In this document: positions 14,806 to 23,051 of the stretch, one piece after another | Numbering within the stretch: position 1 is the stretch's first letter | How the letters are laid out: the number at the start of each line of letters is the position of its first letter | Source: a virus | Virus record (IMG/VR): IMGVR_UViG_3300025168_000049 | Span: 1-64,000 of that record | Reading direction: 5' to 3' (one strand) | DNA: 64,000 nt | Notes under the pieces: generated by a model | What the model saw: the letters and a program-made list of their open reading frames with translations, nothing else | Told to the model about the DNA's origin: nothing | The model's database searches: none | Program-made: the position numbers and the translations under genes

Positions 14806-15060
14806 ACATTATTCATCCCTTGGTAACCAAAAATGGGAAAAGACATCGGATTGTAGTCTTAAATAGAGATAGAGTTTTCTCCGGTAGTTGCAAAAGAACA
14901 AGCGTATAAGTTCTAGTTGGGATACATTTCACATAGGTAGGTGAGGTGAATTAACACTAATTATAGTATCCCTGGGTCCCCTTAAAAGGAGCACTGCTAG
15001 ATCGAAATCCAAGTTTGAAAAAGAAATCCTAGGGGGAGAGTTATATCCTTTTTAGGATGT
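14806..15060 (+). ncRNA. Structured RNA or long leader candidate
   Basis: No open frame covers this stretch. Read on the plus strand it has AAGAC/GTCTT (about 14838-14858), AGAAC/GTTCT (about 14897-14915), and GGGATAC (about 14920-14926) pairing with GTATCCC (about 14966-14972) around TTCAC/GTGAA and AATTA/TAATT arms, a compact three-way junction. ATCGGA and TCCGGT could form a pseudoknot. It ends with ATCCTTTTTAGGAT (15045-15058) before a fresh promoter. It may be a phage small RNA or a leader of the late operon. Confidence 0.45.
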
Positions 15061-15081
15061 TTAAAAGTTTCTTATTATTTA

Positions 15082-15114
15082 TTTGTTTATATAAAATATA
15101 TTTTTATATCTTTG
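15082..15114 (+). promoter_or_regulatory. Bacteroidota-type promoter for the plus-strand operon
   Basis: TTTG (15082-15085), 21 nt, TATCTTTG (15107-15114) matches the Bacteroidota consensus at every fixed position. The start is predicted near 15121, 18 bases before the GroES-like ATG at 15139. A TTG at 15112 is in frame but lies inside the -7 box, so it cannot be the translation start. Confidence 0.75.
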
Positions 15115-15138
15115 CACAAACAAATAAATATAGAAAAT

Positions 15139-15411
15139 ATGAATTTCACACCAAATGGAGTTTGGGTAATCCTCCCAGATCCAACAATCACAGAGACAGA
15201 ATCAGGAATCATTTTAGATGAAACCACTGCTTTAGAAAACTCTAAGAAGTCTAATATATTAGAAGTATTAGCTGCAGGGCCTCAATGTATCTTCGTTAAA
15301 AAAGGAGATACTGTTATGATAGATCCCCGCACAGAAGCGGTTAGAGCTACTATAGAAGGAAAAGAATACTTAATGGTAGGAGAACATCAAGTATTAGGTA
15401 TACTACAATGA
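15139..15411 (+). CDS. GroES-like co-chaperonin
   Basis: 90 residues from ATG 15139. The pattern follows GroES: a beta strand VWVILPDP, a mobile-loop-like segment with TESGIILDE, AAGPQCIFVKKGDTVMID for the G-D-x-V core, and EGKEYLMVGEHQVLGILQ for the C-terminal strands with the typical EH..LGIL end. Family members cap GroEL; phage versions (T4 gp31) replace host GroES for folding the capsid protein. It is the first gene after the late-side promoter, which suits a role in head morphogenesis. Overlaps the next gene by 4 bases. Confidence 0.85.
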   Translation: MNFTPNGVWVILPDPTITETESGIILDETTALENSKKSNILEVLAAGPQCIFVKKGDTVMIDPRTEAVRATIEGKEYLMVGEHQVLGILQ

Positions 15412-15665
15412 AAAATTTAAAGGGGCAAGTAACAATATCTATAGAAGACTTTCAAGCACTATTAGACACAGCTGGAGTAAATATAGAGTTACGAGATAAT
15501 TTAAAGGCATCCGCTAGAGAATTAGAAGTATTCCTGTCTTTTGTATGTGGTAGAGTAGATATGGATAAACACATAGACGAATTTAACAAACAAGCAAATC
15601 ATTCTACTATTAGTATAACTAACGGTAGAGCAAAAATCAATATTAAAAATGAATATAACAATTAA
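15408..15665 (+). CDS. Small hypothetical protein
   Basis: 85 residues; N-terminal VTISIEDFQALLDTAGVN suggests strand-helix, the middle is a helix and the C-terminus is Asn-rich. It overlaps the GroES-like gene by 4 bases (ATGA) and the next gene by 17, so it is part of the same tightly coupled operon. No family recognised. Confidence 0.5.
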   Translation: MKNLKGQVTISIEDFQALLDTAGVNIELRDNLKASARELEVFLSFVCGRVDMDKHIDEFNKQANHSTISITNGRAKINIKNEYNN

Positions 15666-15972
15666 AGCAGATACAACAATTAAGCGACTTCGTATTTGGA
15701 ATGGTATTTTCAACCTAACAGATAAAGAACTTGAGATTTTAGGTCAGTTAATAGATGTAAGTATTAATAACAAAGGCGGTAATTTATGTTCTGTTGAGAA
15801 CAAAAAAAAGGCTGCAAAAGAATTGAAGATAAGTGACTATAATACTTTGAATAATTATGTAAAGAGATTTAAAGATAAAGGCGTAGTAAGCCTTAAAAAT
15901 AAAAAATATATCCTAAACAAATTATTACATTTAAATGTTACCGATGTCAGAATCAGAATTAAACAAGGTTAG
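15649..15972 (+). CDS. Winged-helix DNA-binding protein
   Basis: 107 residues. NLTDKELEILGQLIDV followed by KKAAKELKISDYNTLNNYVKRFKDKGVV and a basic KNKKYILNKLL wing is a typical winged helix-turn-helix: recognition helix around 66-82, wing around 85-92. A transcription regulator of the late block is the natural reading; related small wHTH proteins occur near the terminase in Bacteroidota phages. No effector domain, so probably a simple DNA binder. Confidence 0.65.
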   Translation: MNITIKADTTIKRLRIWNGIFNLTDKELEILGQLIDVSINNKGGNLCSVENKKKAAKELKISDYNTLNNYVKRFKDKGVVSLKNKKYILNKLLHLNVTDVRIRIKQG

Positions 15973-16084
15973 GCTAGAAGGACTAGTTTTTTCTATATTT
16001 TATATAGAGCCGTACAATATACTAATTATACAAAGTCCAGAAGGAACTTTGTTATCACTTAAAATAGAAGAAGATTATGAGTAA
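15944..16084 (+). CDS. Very small hypothetical protein
   Basis: A 46-residue frame from ATG 15944 to TAA 16082-16084, acidic at both ends and hydrophobic in the middle (LVFSIFYIEPYNILIIQ). It overlaps the wHTH gene by 29 bases and the Cys-rich gene by 8, exactly filling the gap between them. That fit is the main support; the product is not recognised. Confidence 0.45.
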   Translation: MSESELNKVRLEGLVFSIFYIEPYNILIIQSPEGTLLSLKIEEDYE

Positions 16085-16352
16085 TGAAAATGAAGAACTT
16101 AATGTTACACCCCCAAGTATGTGGGAGATGGCAAAGAATTTCAGTAAAGAGTTAACAACATACATAGCACAGGGGCAACCTAATGTATCTGAAGAAGATT
16201 ATGAAGATCGTTTAGCTGAATGTAATGCATGTCCTTTACTACTGAAGAGAAAAATGAGATGTGGAAAATGTGGATGTCTTATTGAACATAAAGCAAAATG
16301 GAAAACAACAACTTGTCCAGACAATCCACCAAGATGGAAAGAACAAATATGA
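16077..16352 (+). CDS. Cys-rich metal-binding protein
   Basis: 91 residues. The C-terminal half has CNAC (about 49-52), CGKCGC (about 62-67) and a later TTCPDNPPRW, giving four to six thiolates for a zinc ribbon or knuckle; the N-terminal half is helical. Similar small proteins with a CPD..RW end are frequent in marine phages. Its stop lies 3 bases before the ParB-like gene. DNA or RNA binding is a reasonable inference. Confidence 0.6.
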   Translation: MSNENEELNVTPPSMWEMAKNFSKELTTYIAQGQPNVSEEDYEDRLAECNACPLLLKRKMRCGKCGCLIEHKAKWKTTTCPDNPPRWKEQI

Positions 16353-16355
16353 TAA

Positions 16356-16703
16356 ATGTCTAAAAAAATTGATACTCCAGATTTTGAAATAGTATGGGTT
16401 AGTTTATCTGAATTAGAACTTGCTCCTATAATAGTTAACGATTGGAAAACTTCAGAGAACGAAGGAAAACCAGTATATGATTTTAAACGTTTAAAAAAGG
16501 ATATTCAAGAAAACGGTATAACAGAGCCTATAACAGCAGTGAGAAGAACAGGTACAAAGCATTGGTCAGAATGGGAACTAGAATTAGAGTTTGTTATTAG
16601 AGAAGGACAGCATAGAATTTATGCTCTAAAAGAATTGTATCCAGATGGGATAGTAAAATTAACACTTGTAGAAAGAGGTACTGATACGTACAACATTGGA
16701 TAA
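16356..16703 (+). CDS. ParB/Srx-fold nuclease-like protein
   Basis: 115 residues. LKKDIQENGITEPITAV (box I-like) and FVIREGQHRIYALKEL (box II; GERR..A in ParB, here GQHR..A) identify the ParB N-terminal fold, which binds or hydrolyses CTP in ParB and acts as a nuclease in other members. No DNA-binding HTH follows, so this is a stand-alone catalytic-type domain, as in many phages. Overlaps the IHF-like start by 8 bases. Confidence 0.7.
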   Translation: MSKKIDTPDFEIVWVSLSELELAPIIVNDWKTSENEGKPVYDFKRLKKDIQENGITEPITAVRRTGTKHWSEWELELEFVIREGQHRIYALKELYPDGIVKLTLVERGTDTYNIG

Positions 16704-16914
16704 AAAATTAATCATATATAAACTAGCTAATAAATATGATTTACCTCTCAGTAAAATAGAGAAAATTGTAAATTATCAATTTAAATATTTGGCTGGTATA
16801 ATAAAAGAAGGTAAATTTGACGCCGTTAGGCTACCATATTTTGGAATCTTTTCTGTTAAACAGGGGAGGTTATCACATATAATAAAAAAAACAAATGAGA
16901 AGAATCCTACGTAA
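16696..16914 (+). CDS. IHF/HU-like DNA-bending protein
   Basis: 72 residues from a TTG start at 16696 (there is no later in-frame ATG). LIIYKLANKYDLPLSKIEKIVNYQFKYL is an HU-like dimerisation helix pair and VRLPYFGIFSVKQGR matches the HU/IHF strand turn (usually I.GFG.F). The DNA-binding arm is short. IHF-like subunits near the late genes are characteristic of crAss-like phages. Likely role: bending DNA for packaging or transcription. Confidence 0.7.
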   Translation: MDKKLIIYKLANKYDLPLSKIEKIVNYQFKYLAGIIKEGKFDAVRLPYFGIFSVKQGRLSHIIKKTNEKNPT

Positions 16915-17032
16915 ATATAAGTGGCTGCATTATTTTGGTATTCATAATGCGGATTGTATGAGACAAGTATTCACAGAAAAAGATAAATGGCTATGTTTAA
17001 TAACAGGTAAGATCTTTAAATATAAAAAATAA
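16895..17032 (+). CDS. Very small basic protein
   Basis: A 45-residue frame from ATG 16895 to TAA 17030-17032: MRRILRKYKWLHYFGIHNAD then a Cys-containing middle and a Lys-rich end. It overlaps the IHF-like gene by 20 bases and stops 3 bases before the next ATG. Coding is supported by this packing; function unknown. Confidence 0.45.
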   Translation: MRRILRKYKWLHYFGIHNADCMRQVFTEKDKWLCLITGKIFKYKK

Positions 17033-17035
17033 AAT

Positions 17036-17251
17036 ATGAGTTTAAGAATAGCGTTAAAAAAACAAGGAACAGTAAGGGGTAGAAGATGGATAATTAAAAG
17101 AAATCCTGATAACAGTATTAAAGAGGTTAAGTGCATCTTTAAACCTGAAGAATATGAAAAACAAAGACGAGCTAAACCTATGTTTGGAGATAGAAAATTA
17201 ATAATAGAATTAGAAAAGGAATATGAAAGAGTTACTAGTAATAGCAGATAA
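17036..17251 (+). CDS. Small basic hypothetical protein
   Basis: 71 residues, strongly basic in the first half (KKQGTVRGRRWIIKRNPDN) and helical with mixed charge in the second (ELEKEYERVTSNSR). It overlaps the next gene by 29 bases. No family recognised; nucleic-acid binding is possible from charge. Confidence 0.5.
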   Translation: MSLRIALKKQGTVRGRRWIIKRNPDNSIKEVKCIFKPEEYEKQRRAKPMFGDRKLIIELEKEYERVTSNSR

Positions 17252-17732
17252 CAAAGCTGTACCCAGTGCATATGCATTATCTATTGTTGAATTTAAGAAA
17301 TTAAAACCTCAAGAGTTAGCATTCATATACTTTATGATTAATCATAACTCTCCTTTTGCAGTTTATGAATGGGATCAAAGAATAAAAGAAATTAAGATTA
17401 GTCTTTATGGAGATAAAGAGTGGACTCCGTCTTCAAAAGTTTTCAGTGGATGTGATAAGTACGAACAATTACTTGAAACATCAGCAGTAAGATTACTTAA
17501 AGCTGCAAGAGGAGCTATTGTTAAATTGGAAAAATATTTTAGAGATATAGATCTTACTATGATGGATGATAATGGTAAACCTATTTATCATGCAAAAGAT
17601 CTGATTAATAATATTGAAAAGATGGGAAAAGTAGTAGATGGTTTAACTAGGTTAGAAGATATAGTTAGAAAAGAAGAACAAGCCGCAAATACAAACAGAG
17701 GCGGAGTTGAAGTTAATAAATATAATATGTAA
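17223..17732 (+). CDS. Possible small terminase subunit
   Basis: 169 residues, largely helical; includes LKPQELAFIYFMINHNSPFAVYE near 28-50, KYEQLLETSAVRLLKAARGAIVKLEKYF near 79-106, and a helical C-terminal segment (INNIEKMGKVVDGLTRLEDIV). The position two genes before the large terminase and the all-helical oligomer-like build suggest TerS, but no definite HTH is visible. Its stop overlaps the next ATG by one base (TAATG). Confidence 0.45.
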   Translation: MKELLVIADNKAVPSAYALSIVEFKKLKPQELAFIYFMINHNSPFAVYEWDQRIKEIKISLYGDKEWTPSSKVFSGCDKYEQLLETSAVRLLKAARGAIVKLEKYFRDIDLTMMDDNGKPIYHAKDLINNIEKMGKVVDGLTRLEDIVRKEEQAANTNRGGVEVNKYNM

Positions 17733-18364
17733 TGGATGATAATTTTATAAAAGTTTATGAGAATGCTATTTCTGATTCAATTTGTGATCAGATGATAGAA
17801 TGTTTTACTACTGAGGAAACATGGAATGGAAGAATACTAAGTGGACACAATCCAAACATAAAACAAAGTACAGATTTAAATCTGTTAAATGTAGACAAAG
17901 AACACATTAAGGAAGAAGTTATTCCTGCCTTACAGAAAAGTGTAGAAGACAATTTACTAAAATATGTAAAACAATATCCTTTGTGGCGTCATGGAGGAAT
18001 TGAAAATGAACCAGATACAGTATTAAAAGATCATTTATTTACTAAATATAGTATTTGGAAATATGATATACTTATGAAAAAGTATAATAAAGGTACTGAT
18101 GGTTTTCATGCATGGCATGAAGATAATGGATTTCAATATCCAGAAAATACTAGAGTATTAGTATGCATGTTTTATTTAAATGATGTAGAGGAAGGGGGAG
18201 AGACAGGTTTTTATTTCCAAAAAATGAAAGTTAAACCTACAAAAGGTACGTTAGTTATTTTTCCAGCTGGATCTACACATTTACATAAAGGACATATCCC
18301 TATAAGTAATGATAAATATATTTGTAATTTTTGGTTAATTAAAGGGCAGGTAGAATATAAATAA
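17732..18364 (+). CDS. 2-oxoglutarate/Fe(II) oxygenase (prolyl 4-hydroxylase-like)
   Basis: 210 residues with the double-stranded beta-helix of P4H-type dioxygenases. The iron ligands are H129-x-D131 (FHAWHEDNG) and a distal His in STHLHKGH (H185 most likely), with K195 in NDKYICNFWLI as probable 2-oxoglutarate contact. Family reaction: O2- and 2-oxoglutarate-dependent hydroxylation. Phage members, common in marine phages, may modify proteins, nucleobases or glycans; the substrate here is unknown. Its place between a TerS candidate and TerL implies late expression. Confidence 0.82.
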   Translation: MDDNFIKVYENAISDSICDQMIECFTTEETWNGRILSGHNPNIKQSTDLNLLNVDKEHIKEEVIPALQKSVEDNLLKYVKQYPLWRHGGIENEPDTVLKDHLFTKYSIWKYDILMKKYNKGTDGFHAWHEDNGFQYPENTRVLVCMFYLNDVEEGGETGFYFQKMKVKPTKGTLVIFPAGSTHLHKGHIPISNDKYICNFWLIKGQVEYK

Positions 18365-18374
18365 GTAATTAATA

Positions 18375-18644
18375 ATGGATTTTTTAGAAGACATCGAGAT
18401 GTATGATTTAGCTATGAGAAATGCATATGAATTTGTAACGAGAAAGAAAACAATAGATGATATCTATTATGAATTGGAAGCGGATAATATAGAAAATTAT
18501 CCTTTACCTTTTGATCCTATGGACCAGGGAAGTATAACTGGTGGAGTAGTTGATCTAATAATAGAATACTTTACATCTACTGAAGAATACGAAAAATGTG
18601 CAGACCTTATGAAAGTTAAAAATAGACTTGAGAAAGTTCAATAA
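18375..18644 (+). CDS. Small acidic hypothetical protein
   Basis: 89 residues, acidic, helical, with MDFLEDIEMYDLAMRNAYEF at the start and a helix KCADLMKVKNRLEK at the end. It overlaps the large terminase start by 17 bases, so it is translationally linked to it. It could be a terminase accessory factor; no family recognised. Confidence 0.5.
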   Translation: MDFLEDIEMYDLAMRNAYEFVTRKKTIDDIYYELEADNIENYPLPFDPMDQGSITGGVVDLIIEYFTSTEEYEKCADLMKVKNRLEKVQ

Positions 18645-20598
18645 CATAGATAGAATACGCCCTGCTGCGGTGACATTCATTAATCATGGGTATTATACTG
18701 ATGCGCTTCCTGGTACGCGAGAGTATTTTGAATTTTGGGATGAGGAGAAAAAGAGATGTATGTATGGATATACTAAGGATGAATTACATGTAACTGGATT
18801 TCATTACTTTTATTTAAATTACTGTCCTATTGATAGGGCCATTGATGAAACCTTACCAGATGGAACAATACAATCTAAACGTGAGAGAACGTTTCCTGCT
18901 TTTTATGATGGAGATTGGCAATATTTTCAAGAAATAGATAAAGCTAGAGCAGCTAATAAACATATGATAGTCCTAAAAGCAAGACGTAAGGGATATTCTT
19001 ATAAAGCAGGATCTATGCTTGCACGTAACTATTTCTTTATAAAGAACTCTAAGAATTTTGTATTTGCTTCTTCAAAAGAATTCTTAATAGGAGATGGATT
19101 ACTTTCAAAAGCTTGGGAGTTTCTATCTTTTATAGATGATCATACAGCATGGGCTCAGCCACGATTAAGAGACAGAGAAATGAGTAAGATGTCTGGATAT
19201 AAAAAGAAAGTTAATGGTGTAGACATTGAAATGGGAATGAAATCTCAAATTATGGGAGTATCATTAAAAGATGCTCCAGATAAAGTAAGGGGTAAAGCAG
19301 GTGAATTGGTATTTTTTGAAGAGGCAGGATCTTTCCCAGGATTATTAAAAGCGTGGGAAGTAACAATGCCAACAATGAGACAAGGAGCAAAGACATTAGG
19401 ATTAATGGTAGCTTTTGGAACAGGTGGTACAGAAGGATCTGACTTTGAAGCTATGGAGGAAATATTTTATCAACCCGCTGCATACGATTGTATGGAATAT
19501 GAAAATGTGTGGGATGAAGGGGCTATGGGAAGTACATGTGGATATTTTATTCCTATACAAACTAATTTAGATGGATTTATAGATGATAATGGGAACTCAT
19601 TAGATCTAGATGCAGTTGAGTATGAAAAAGGAATGAGGGAAAAGAAAAAGGGTGCTGCGGATGCAAAATCATTAGACCAATATATAGCGGAGCATCCTTT
19701 CTCCCCTCAAGAAGCTACTTTACAAGTGACAGCTAATTTGTTTGATATAGCATCTCTGCAGGAACATTATAACAGATTGAAAGCTAATGATTTGCATTCT
19801 GTAGGGACTTATGGTAACTTATATTATGGGGCAAAAGGAGAAATAAAGTTTACAGTAGATGGAGATGCGAGACCTTTATTAAAATTCCCACATAGAAAAG
19901 ATGATCATATTAAAGGTAATGTTGTAGTGTATGAAGCTCCATATAAAAATAGAGAAATGCAAACTCCACATAATATGTATATAGTATGCCATGACCCCTA
20001 TGGACAAAATCAATCAGCAGATTCTACGTCGTTAGGTGCTGCATATGTAATTAAACGTATTAATAATATATCAAAACCAGATGATCTTATAGTAGCTTCT
20101 TATGTAGGAAGACCAGATACACAAGACGAGTATAACAGAAACTTATTTTTAATGGCTGATTACTTTAATGCTAAGATAGGATTTGAGAATGATAGGGGAG
20201 AGGTTATAGCGTACGCTAAAAGACATAGAAAGTTACATAGATTAGAAGAAGAGTTTGAAATGTTAGATAAAAAGGAATTACAATCCAGAACTGTTAGAAG
20301 ACAATATGGTATGCACATGACTGAGGCAAGAAAGCGTCAGGGAGAATTGTATATTAGAGATTGGTTAAATTCAGTTAGAAGAACTAATGAAGATGGTACT
20401 CAAACTTTAAACCTACATAAAATATATGATCCTGCATTAATAACGGAATTAATTAAATTTAATCACGCAGGTAACTTTGATCGTGTTATGGCGTTTATGA
20501 TAGGTATGTTTCATACGCGAGAGTTATATAACGCGGAAGTTAAAGAAATACTAGAAGATAACTCTGCTAATGATTGGTTTGAAAAAAATTATTATTAG
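18628..20598 (+). CDS. terL: Large terminase subunit (TerL)
   Basis: 656 residues from a TTG at 18628; no ATG occurs in frame until about residue 45. ATPase motor: Walker A variant LKARRKGYSYKAG near 116-128, Walker B LVFFEEAG with E231/E232. The C-terminal RNase H-like nuclease begins with YIVCHDPYG (D456), with later acidic positions at EDNS and FENDRGEV. Packages concatemeric DNA into proheads through the portal encoded next. Length fits crAss-like and other Bacteroidota phage terminases. A promoter-like box separates it from the portal gene. Confidence 0.9.
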   Translation: MRKFNNIDRIRPAAVTFINHGYYTDALPGTREYFEFWDEEKKRCMYGYTKDELHVTGFHYFYLNYCPIDRAIDETLPDGTIQSKRERTFPAFYDGDWQYFQEIDKARAANKHMIVLKARRKGYSYKAGSMLARNYFFIKNSKNFVFASSKEFLIGDGLLSKAWEFLSFIDDHTAWAQPRLRDREMSKMSGYKKKVNGVDIEMGMKSQIMGVSLKDAPDKVRGKAGELVFFEEAGSFPGLLKAWEVTMPTMRQGAKTLGLMVAFGTGGTEGSDFEAMEEIFYQPAAYDCMEYENVWDEGAMGSTCGYFIPIQTNLDGFIDDNGNSLDLDAVEYEKGMREKKKGAADAKSLDQYIAEHPFSPQEATLQVTANLFDIASLQEHYNRLKANDLHSVGTYGNLYYGAKGEIKFTVDGDARPLLKFPHRKDDHIKGNVVVYEAPYKNREMQTPHNMYIVCHDPYGQNQSADSTSLGAAYVIKRINNISKPDDLIVASYVGRPDTQDEYNRNLFLMADYFNAKIGFENDRGEVIAYAKRHRKLHRLEEEFEMLDKKELQSRTVRRQYGMHMTEARKRQGELYIRDWLNSVRRTNEDGTQTLNLHKIYDPALITELIKFNHAGNFDRVMAFMIGMFHTRELYNAEVKEILEDNSANDWFEKNYY

Positions 20599-20637
20599 TG
20601 TTATATTATAAAGGATAAATAGAAATATAGAGATAAA

Positions 20638-20668
20638 GTTGAATATTCAATAAAAATGCTTAATTTTG
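20638..20668 (+). promoter_or_regulatory. Candidate promoter for portal/head genes
   Basis: GTTG (20638-20641), 19 nt, TAATTTTG (20661-20668); the -7 box is a full match to TAnnTTTG and the -33 box has one mismatch. The portal ATG is only 8 bases further on (20676), so the transcript would be leaderless or nearly so. Confidence 0.5.
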
Positions 20669-20675
20669 TAAAATT

Positions 20676-23051
20676 ATGGGGCACGAAATAAACAGTAGTT
20701 TACCTAGGCAGAAAATGCCTATAGCTAAAAAAAATAAACAGTGGAGAGAAGATTGTGTAGAAGCATACATTAATCTCTCTAACACTGGACACGCGTATTC
20801 CGCGAGAAAAGATAATCTAAAAAGACTTTATGATTTCTATAACGGTATAATTGATGAGGATGACTATAGATACGTTCTTAAGCCCTACGGCAAAGCTCGT
20901 AAAAATTTTCCATCAGAGATGCGAAACTACCCCATAATAAAACCTATAGTTGACCTCTTACTAGGAGAGAAAGCTAAGAGGCCTCTCAATTTTACTGTAA
21001 GTGTATTAAATGCAGATGCTGTAACCATAAAAGAAGAACAAAAAAACGAACAGTTATATAGAAGTTTACAACAGCAATTTGCTAACAGAGCAGCTGAAGC
21101 TGGTATAGATACAGGAATGGATCCTGCAGAAGTAGAAACCCCAGCATCAATAGAAGAATTATTTGAAACTAGTTATGTAGACAATCGTGCTATAATAGGA
21201 CAAAATTCTATGAATTATATAATGGCCGATCAAGAAGTTAAAGATAAATTTGATAAAGGGTGGTTCCATTTTTTAATATGTGGAGAAGTTTATACTCATA
21301 GAACTGTTAGATCATCAGAAACTTTTTATGAGATTTTAAATCCAGTGGATATAGATTACGATTTAGATCCAGATTTAGAATTTGTAGAAGATGGAGATTG
21401 GGCTTTAATTAGAAAATATGTACATGCTTCTACAGTAGTAGATCATTATTATGATGAATTATCCCAAGAAGAAATATTAGAACTAGAAGAGCCAAGACAT
21501 TCAGAAACAGATATAGGATTTTTATATCCTAATTCTAAAGACAGGCATTCAGGTACTTATAGAAATAGATTATTAGAAGTTATAAATGTATACTGGAAAT
21601 CTCGTAAAAGAATAGGATTTTTATCTTTTATAGATCCAGAAACTGGAGAACCTGTAGAAGAAGAAGTTCAAGATGGATTTAAAATGCCTCCTGAACTAAA
21701 AGAAATAAAAGCAAAAGTAGAATGGTTATGGGTTAATGAAGTATGGCAAGGAACAAGAATAGATGGAAGAATATATATAAATGTTCATCCAGTTGCTAAT
21801 CAACGATTGTCTATTGATAATCCATCCGTATGTAAGTTACCTATTAACGGTAGAAGATATTCTGATATAAATTCAGAGAATATTTCTTTGGTGTCTTTAG
21901 GTATTCCATATCAATTAAATTATAATATATACAAATATAGATTAGAACTAGCTATTGCAAAAAGTAAAGATATAATTGCTTCATTTGATATTAACATGAT
22001 CCCTAAAAAATGGGATATGGATAAATTCATGTATTTTGTAGAAGGTACTGGTATTGCGTGGGTAGATTATAATAAAGAAGGTATACAATTAAATCCACAA
22101 CATCAGTCTGTTATGGATATGTCTATTAAAACAATTGAGCAATATATAGCATTGTTAGAATCTATTATGCAGGAATGGGAAAAATTATCAGGTGTTAATA
22201 GACAACGACAAGGACAAGTAGGTGCATACGAGGGAAAAGCTACTTCTCAACAAGCTATTGTACAATCTTCTCATATTACAGAAGACTTATTCCGTAAGTT
22301 TAATAGATTAGAGCAAAGGGATTTACAAGCATTATTAGATTATTCAAAGGAAGCATGGTTAAACGGTAAAAAAACTTCATATGTAATGCCAGATGGTACT
22401 ATAGAATACTTAAGTGTAGATCCGTGGGAATATTCAGAATCTAATTATGGAATTTATTTATTAGATTCAGGAGAAGAGAAAGAAAAATTAGAGCAAATAA
22501 GAGCTCTTGGACAATCAATGGTACAAAATGGAGTACCAGCTTCTACTATTGCTGAGATGTTAGATGCACAAAGTTTCACACAGGTGAAGAAACACATCAA
22601 GGCTGCTGAGAAACAAATGCAAGAATTACAAGAAGCACAGTCACAAGCTCAGCAAGAACAAGCACAAGCTGCAATGAAGATGGAAGAGATGAAAATGGAG
22701 AATGATAATATGAACCAAGAGAAAGATAGAGAGACTGATATTAAAGTTGCTGAGATTGCAGCTGCAAGTAGAACTGCCACAGATAACTTTAATTTAGAAA
22801 AATCTTTGAAAGAATTAGATATAAAAGATAAAGAGGTTAATATAAAAGATAGGGAAGTTAATGAGAAAGTTAGAAGTAATAAGTCTGGAGAAGGGCAGAG
22901 TAAAACTGAAACTGATGCAAAACGTAAAGAAACTAAACAAACAGGAGCATTAAAAAATAGAGAGTTAGCACAAAAAGCTGAAGAAACTAAGCAGAAAGCT
23001 CAAGAAGCTAAAGCTAAGATCAGTGAGTCTAAGAAATCCAAAGATAAATAA
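20676..23051 (+). CDS. Portal protein
   Basis: 791 residues. The N-terminal part (PIIKPIVDLLLGEKAKRPLNF near 83-103) and the QAIVQSSHITEDLFRKFNRLE helix near 528-548 fit phage portal proteins that bind terminase and thread DNA. The last 170 residues are a long Gln/Glu/Lys-rich coiled-coil (from about residue 640), as expected for an extended portal barrel reaching into the capsid. Directly downstream of TerL, as in most tailed phages; the length is close to crAss-like portals. Its stop shares a base with the next start (TAATG). Confidence 0.85.
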   Translation: MGHEINSSLPRQKMPIAKKNKQWREDCVEAYINLSNTGHAYSARKDNLKRLYDFYNGIIDEDDYRYVLKPYGKARKNFPSEMRNYPIIKPIVDLLLGEKAKRPLNFTVSVLNADAVTIKEEQKNEQLYRSLQQQFANRAAEAGIDTGMDPAEVETPASIEELFETSYVDNRAIIGQNSMNYIMADQEVKDKFDKGWFHFLICGEVYTHRTVRSSETFYEILNPVDIDYDLDPDLEFVEDGDWALIRKYVHASTVVDHYYDELSQEEILELEEPRHSETDIGFLYPNSKDRHSGTYRNRLLEVINVYWKSRKRIGFLSFIDPETGEPVEEEVQDGFKMPPELKEIKAKVEWLWVNEVWQGTRIDGRIYINVHPVANQRLSIDNPSVCKLPINGRRYSDINSENISLVSLGIPYQLNYNIYKYRLELAIAKSKDIIASFDINMIPKKWDMDKFMYFVEGTGIAWVDYNKEGIQLNPQHQSVMDMSIKTIEQYIALLESIMQEWEKLSGVNRQRQGQVGAYEGKATSQQAIVQSSHITEDLFRKFNRLEQRDLQALLDYSKEAWLNGKKTSYVMPDGTIEYLSVDPWEYSESNYGIYLLDSGEEKEKLEQIRALGQSMVQNGVPASTIAEMLDAQSFTQVKKHIKAAEKQMQELQEAQSQAQQEQAQAAMKMEEMKMENDNMNQEKDRETDIKVAEIAAASRTATDNFNLEKSLKELDIKDKEVNIKDREVNEKVRSNKSGEGQSKTETDAKRKETKQTGALKNRELAQKAEETKQKAQEAKAKISESKKSKDK

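Noticed and set aside
14990-15015. T-loop-like GATCGAAATCC suggesting a plus-strand tRNA
   Set aside because: The flanking bases do not form a 5-bp T-stem and no acceptor stem is found at tRNA distance.
15112-15138. TTG start giving nine extra residues to the GroES-like protein
   Set aside because: The TTG lies in the -7 promoter box upstream of the predicted transcription start.
16356-16703. Full ParB partition protein implying plasmid-like maintenance
   Set aside because: Only the ParB-fold N-terminal domain is present, with no HTH and no ParA gene nearby, so a partition system is not supported.
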